Notes under the pieces: generated by a model
The model's input: only the letters and a program-made list of their open reading frames with translations
Database searches by the model: none
Told to the model about the DNA's origin: nothing
Origin: an uncultured Rhodobacter sp.
GTDB taxonomy: Bacteria > Pseudomonadota > Alphaproteobacteria > Rhodobacterales > Rhodobacteraceae
Length of the DNA stretch: 9,474 nt
NCBI GenBank assembly: GCA_937901435.1
Contig: CALGTJ010000291.1
Coordinates: forward strand, 1 to 9,474
Direction of reading: 5' to 3'
Program-made: the position numbers and the translations under genes
Shown: positions 7,521 through 9,474 of the stretch, piece after piece
How positions within the stretch are numbered: the stretch's first letter is position 1
How the letters are laid out: each line of letters starts with the position of its first letter

Positions 7521-7584
7521 AGCGGTCTTCGATTTAGGGAATTGCCACATAGGTTCAGCTGCACGTCAGAACCAATTGACCGCT
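7521..7584 (+). repeat. nested inverted repeats in the glpD leader region
   Basis: AGCGGTC (7521-7527) is the exact inverse of GACCGCT (7578-7584). Between them GGTTC (7552-7556) faces GAACC (7569-7573). As RNA these could form an outer seven-pair stem enclosing an inner five-pair stem. The wide spacing of the outer arms makes folding less certain than for the hairpin at 7617-7644. The function is unknown; a mRNA leader structure or a protein site is possible. Confidence 0.3.
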
Positions 7585-7616
7585 TAAGGGTTTTGTCTTG
7601 AAACAGAAAATTATGA

Positions 7617-7644
7617 AGCCAGAGCTTTCAAAAAGGCTTTGGCT
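7617..7644 (+). promoter_or_regulatory. strong 12-pair hairpin just upstream of glpD
   Basis: AGCCAGAGCTTT (7617-7628) pairs with AAGGCTTTGGCT (7633-7644) around a four-base loop CAAA. All twelve positions pair, two as G-U wobbles. It ends 16 bases before the glpD ribosome binding site and is not followed by a T-run, so it is not a standard terminator. Placement suggests a message-processing or stabilising element, or a leader that controls glpD. The glpD leader of Bacillus is known to carry an attenuator hairpin bound by GlpP, but that one is a terminator and no GlpP gene is seen here. Confidence 0.55.
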
Positions 7645-7660
7645 CAGCACAACAGATAGC

Positions 7661-7667
7661 AAGGAGG
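7661..7667 (+). promoter_or_regulatory. ribosome binding site that sets the glpD start
   Basis: AAGGAGG, a near-perfect anti-16S match, lies five bases before the ATG at 7673. This decides against the in-frame upstream TTG at 7598, whose 25 extra residues show no FAD-fold sequence and cross the hairpin. Confidence 0.85.
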
Positions 7668-7672
7668 CCATT

Positions 7673-9301
7673 ATGTCGCCAAAAGAACAAAAGTCAGAAG
7701 TTGATCTCTTCGTCGTCGGTGGGGGCATCAACGGCTGCGGTATTGCTCGGGATGCCGCGGGCCGTGGGCTGTCTGTGGCGCTGGCGGAAATGAATGACCT
7801 GGCATCTGCGACATCTTCGGCCTCGACCAAGCTTTTCCATGGCGGGCTGCGCTATCTCGAATTTTTCGAAGTCCGCCTCGTGCGCGAAGCTCTGAAAGAG
7901 CGCGAAACACTGCTGCGCGCGATGCCCCATATCAGTTGGCCAATGCGCTTTGTATTGCCGTATCACAAGGATATGCGGTTTGAGGTTAACACGCCGACAT
8001 CGAAGATTCTGAGCCTTGTCATGCCCTGGATGCGCGGGCGCAGGCCTGCCTGGCTGATCCGCTTTGGACTGTTTCTCTACGATCATTTGGGGGGGCGGAA
8101 AATCTTACCCGGCACGACAACGGTTGATCTGGCTGCCGATCCTGTCGGCAAGCCGTTGCAAAATCGCTTTGCCAAGGCCTATGAGTATTCTGACTGCTGG
8201 ATCGAGGATTCCCGTTTGGTGGTTTTGAACGCGCGCGATGCTCAGGCGCGCGGCGCGCAAATCATGACCCGGACCAAGGTGGTGTCAGCAGAGCGGGTCG
8301 ATGACGTTTGGCATATCACCACCGAAGATCAGAGCACGAAAGAAACCCAGCTGACCGTCGCCAGAATGCTGGTCAACGCCGGCGGGCCGTGGGTCGAAGA
8401 GATCATTCGCAACACCGCTCGGATCAATTCGTCTGAAGGTGTGCGTCTGGTGCGTGGCAGCCATATCGTGACGCGCAAACTGTTTGATCACGACAAATGC
8501 TATTTCTTTCAGGGTGAAGACGGGCGGATCATTTTTGCGATTCCCTATGAGACAGATTTCACCTTGATCGGTACGACGGATGCAGATCATGAAGACGCAT
8601 CCGTAAAACCACAATGCACTGAGGCCGAAGCCGACTATCTGCGAGCCTTTGCGTCAAATTACTTCAAAAAGCCAATTCCCAAGGATGATATCGTCTGGAG
8701 CTATTCCGGTGTGCGCCCGCTATATGATGATGGTGCCAGTTCCGCGACCGCGGCGACGCGGGATTATGTTCTGAAAGTAAATCAGGATGGTGAAGCCGCG
8801 CCGTTGTTGAACATATTTGGCGGAAAAATAACCACTTATCGTAAACTTGCAGAGTCCGCGCTTGAGAAGATCACACCGTTTTTCCCCAAGGCCGGTCCGG
8901 ACTGGACCGCGGGCGCAAGCCTTCCCGGTGGAGATTTCCCAGTGGATGGTGTGGCATCTCTGATCCAGGAATTGCGCGAAACCTATCCGTTTCTGGATGA
9001 TTTTTGGGCGCGGCGTCTGATCAGGGCCTATGGCACAGAGGCCCGGCTGATCCTTGGTGATGCCAAATCAATCGGGGATATGGGCAAAGCTTTTGCCGTA
9101 ACGCTAACTGAGCGCGAGATCATCTGGCTGATGGACAAGGAATATGCCCGCACTGCTGAAGATGTGGTTTGGCGGCGCTCGCGATTAGGGCTACGGATGA
9201 GCAAAGCCGAAATTGCCGAGCTTGATACCTGGATGACAAACGCGGGCAAAGACGCCGGTCCAATGGCCAAGGATGAAGCCCCGCATATTGAGGCCCTGTA
9301 A
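7673..9301 (+). CDS. glpD: aerobic glycerol-3-phosphate dehydrogenase (FAD-dependent, quinone-linked)
   Basis: This 542-residue protein oxidises sn-glycerol-3-phosphate to dihydroxyacetone phosphate with FAD and passes electrons to the membrane quinone pool. It is expected to sit on the inner face of the cytoplasmic membrane. The N-terminal dinucleotide-binding motif GGGING (16-21) precedes the GlpD signature STKLFHGGLRYLE (51-63). Further conserved blocks are NAGGPW (235-240), RGSHIV (261-266), IGTTD (299-303), SYSGVRPL (343-350) and GGKITTYR (383-390). About residues 410-525 form the DAO C-terminal domain, with DVVWRRSRLGLRM (497-509) matching DVLWRRTKLGL of E. coli GlpD (501 residues). The gene is intact. 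It is separated from the transporter gene by 164 bases containing hairpins, so it may also have separate control. I see TTGACC at 7576-7581 but no good -10 box at proper spacing. It is the metabolic endpoint of the cluster. Confidence 0.95.
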   Translation: MSPKEQKSEVDLFVVGGGINGCGIARDAAGRGLSVALAEMNDLASATSSASTKLFHGGLRYLEFFEVRLVREALKERETLLRAMPHISWPMRFVLPYHKDMRFEVNTPTSKILSLVMPWMRGRRPAWLIRFGLFLYDHLGGRKILPGTTTVDLAADPVGKPLQNRFAKAYEYSDCWIEDSRLVVLNARDAQARGAQIMTRTKVVSAERVDDVWHITTEDQSTKETQLTVARMLVNAGGPWVEEIIRNTARINSSEGVRLVRGSHIVTRKLFDHDKCYFFQGEDGRIIFAIPYETDFTLIGTTDADHEDASVKPQCTEAEADYLRAFASNYFKKPIPKDDIVWSYSGVRPLYDDGASSATAATRDYVLKVNQDGEAAPLLNIFGGKITTYRKLAESALEKITPFFPKAGPDWTAGASLPGGDFPVDGVASLIQELRETYPFLDDFWARRLIRAYGTEARLILGDAKSIGDMGKAFAVTLTEREIIWLMDKEYARTAEDVVWRRSRLGLRMSKAEIAELDTWMTNAGKDAGPMAKDEAPHIEAL

Positions 9302-9474
9302 TGACGTTGGACACGGCTAGATGTCTACAGTGAACACTGCTCGGGACGTGCTGAACGAATTTGGGGAGACACAAAAGGGGCCTATCACATCTATCGGTGT
9401 CAGCGAAAGTCCGACAGGTCGGCACTGTCAGACAAAACGAGCTTGAGACGGGCAGGGTGGTCTCGTAGCCTCTC
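9302..9474. other. downstream region with no supported gene
   Basis: I find no convincing gene in these 173 bases. An ATG overlapping the glpD stop (TAATG, 9299-9303) gives only ten codons. An ATG at 9321 opens a 41-codon frame ending at 9446, with no ribosome binding site and no recognisable protein. No clear intrinsic terminator for glpD is seen; the small CAGT/ACTG palindrome near 9328-9339 lacks a proper stem and T-run. The sequence from 9421 resembles an insertion-sequence end, listed separately. Confidence 0.5.
9421..9474. mobile_element. possible edge of an IS6-like insertion sequence (tentative)
   Basis: The stretch beginning GGCACTGTCAGACAAA at 9421 resembles the GGCACTGT-type terminal inverted repeats of IS6-family elements such as IS26. 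The other end, transposase and target duplication would all lie beyond the window, so this cannot be confirmed. It rests on one short match by eye. Confidence 0.2.

Noticed and set aside
7598..7672. TTG start extending GlpD by 25 residues
   Set aside because: There is no good ribosome site for the TTG, the extension passes through the hairpin, and AAGGAGG is ideally placed for the ATG at 7673.
9321..9446. 41-codon frame after glpD as a small gene
   Set aside because: It has no ribosome site and no recognisable protein, and it ends inside the possible IS edge. It could be a fragment of an interrupted gene but cannot be called.

Overview
The window reads as chromosomal DNA from an alphaproteobacterium, most likely of the Rhodobacterales/Roseobacter type. 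This is inferred from protein style, moderately high GC (mid-fifties by eye), AGGAG-type ribosome binding sites and tightly packed ATGA gene overlaps. No rRNA, tRNA or other marker gene is present, so the placement rests on protein resemblance alone. All eight genes lie on the + strand and form one or two transcription units.

Layout: a short upstream region (1-124) holds a weak promoter-like pair and a direct repeat. It is followed by a GlpR-type DeoR-family regulator (125-904), an ABC ATPase of the UgpC/MalK type (901-1920), a periplasmic binding protein of the UgpB type (1984-3252), permease 1 UgpA (3337-4230), permease 2 UgpE (4227-5036), a GpdQ/CpdA-like binuclear metallophosphoesterase (5033-5824), a Na/Pi-cotransporter-family protein with a PhoU-like tail (5853-7508) and aerobic glycerol-3-phosphate dehydrogenase GlpD (7673-9301). 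The last 173 bases hold no gene I can support. They may contain the edge of an insertion sequence.

Together the genes outline one pathway. UgpBAEC would import glycerol-3-phosphate (G3P) or glycerophosphodiesters, and the phosphodiesterase would cut diesters to G3P plus an alcohol in the cytoplasm. GlpD would oxidise G3P to dihydroxyacetone phosphate and pass electrons to the quinone pool. The Na/Pi-family protein could move the phosphate left over when G3P is burned as carbon. Control by a GlpR-type repressor, with no recognisable Pho box, suggests a carbon-use module rather than a phosphate-starvation module. No glycerol kinase or glycerol facilitator gene is present.

The most striking anomaly is an in-frame amber codon at 3646-3648 in ugpA. 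It splits an otherwise intact, normal-length permease reading frame into parts with about two and four membrane segments. TAG also serves as the ordinary terminator of two other genes here, so code reassignment is unlikely. Either the transporter is newly inactivated, or there is readthrough, re-initiation or a base error. Two strong intercistronic hairpins, after ugpB and just before glpD, are not explained by the genes and may be RNA-level control or processing elements.
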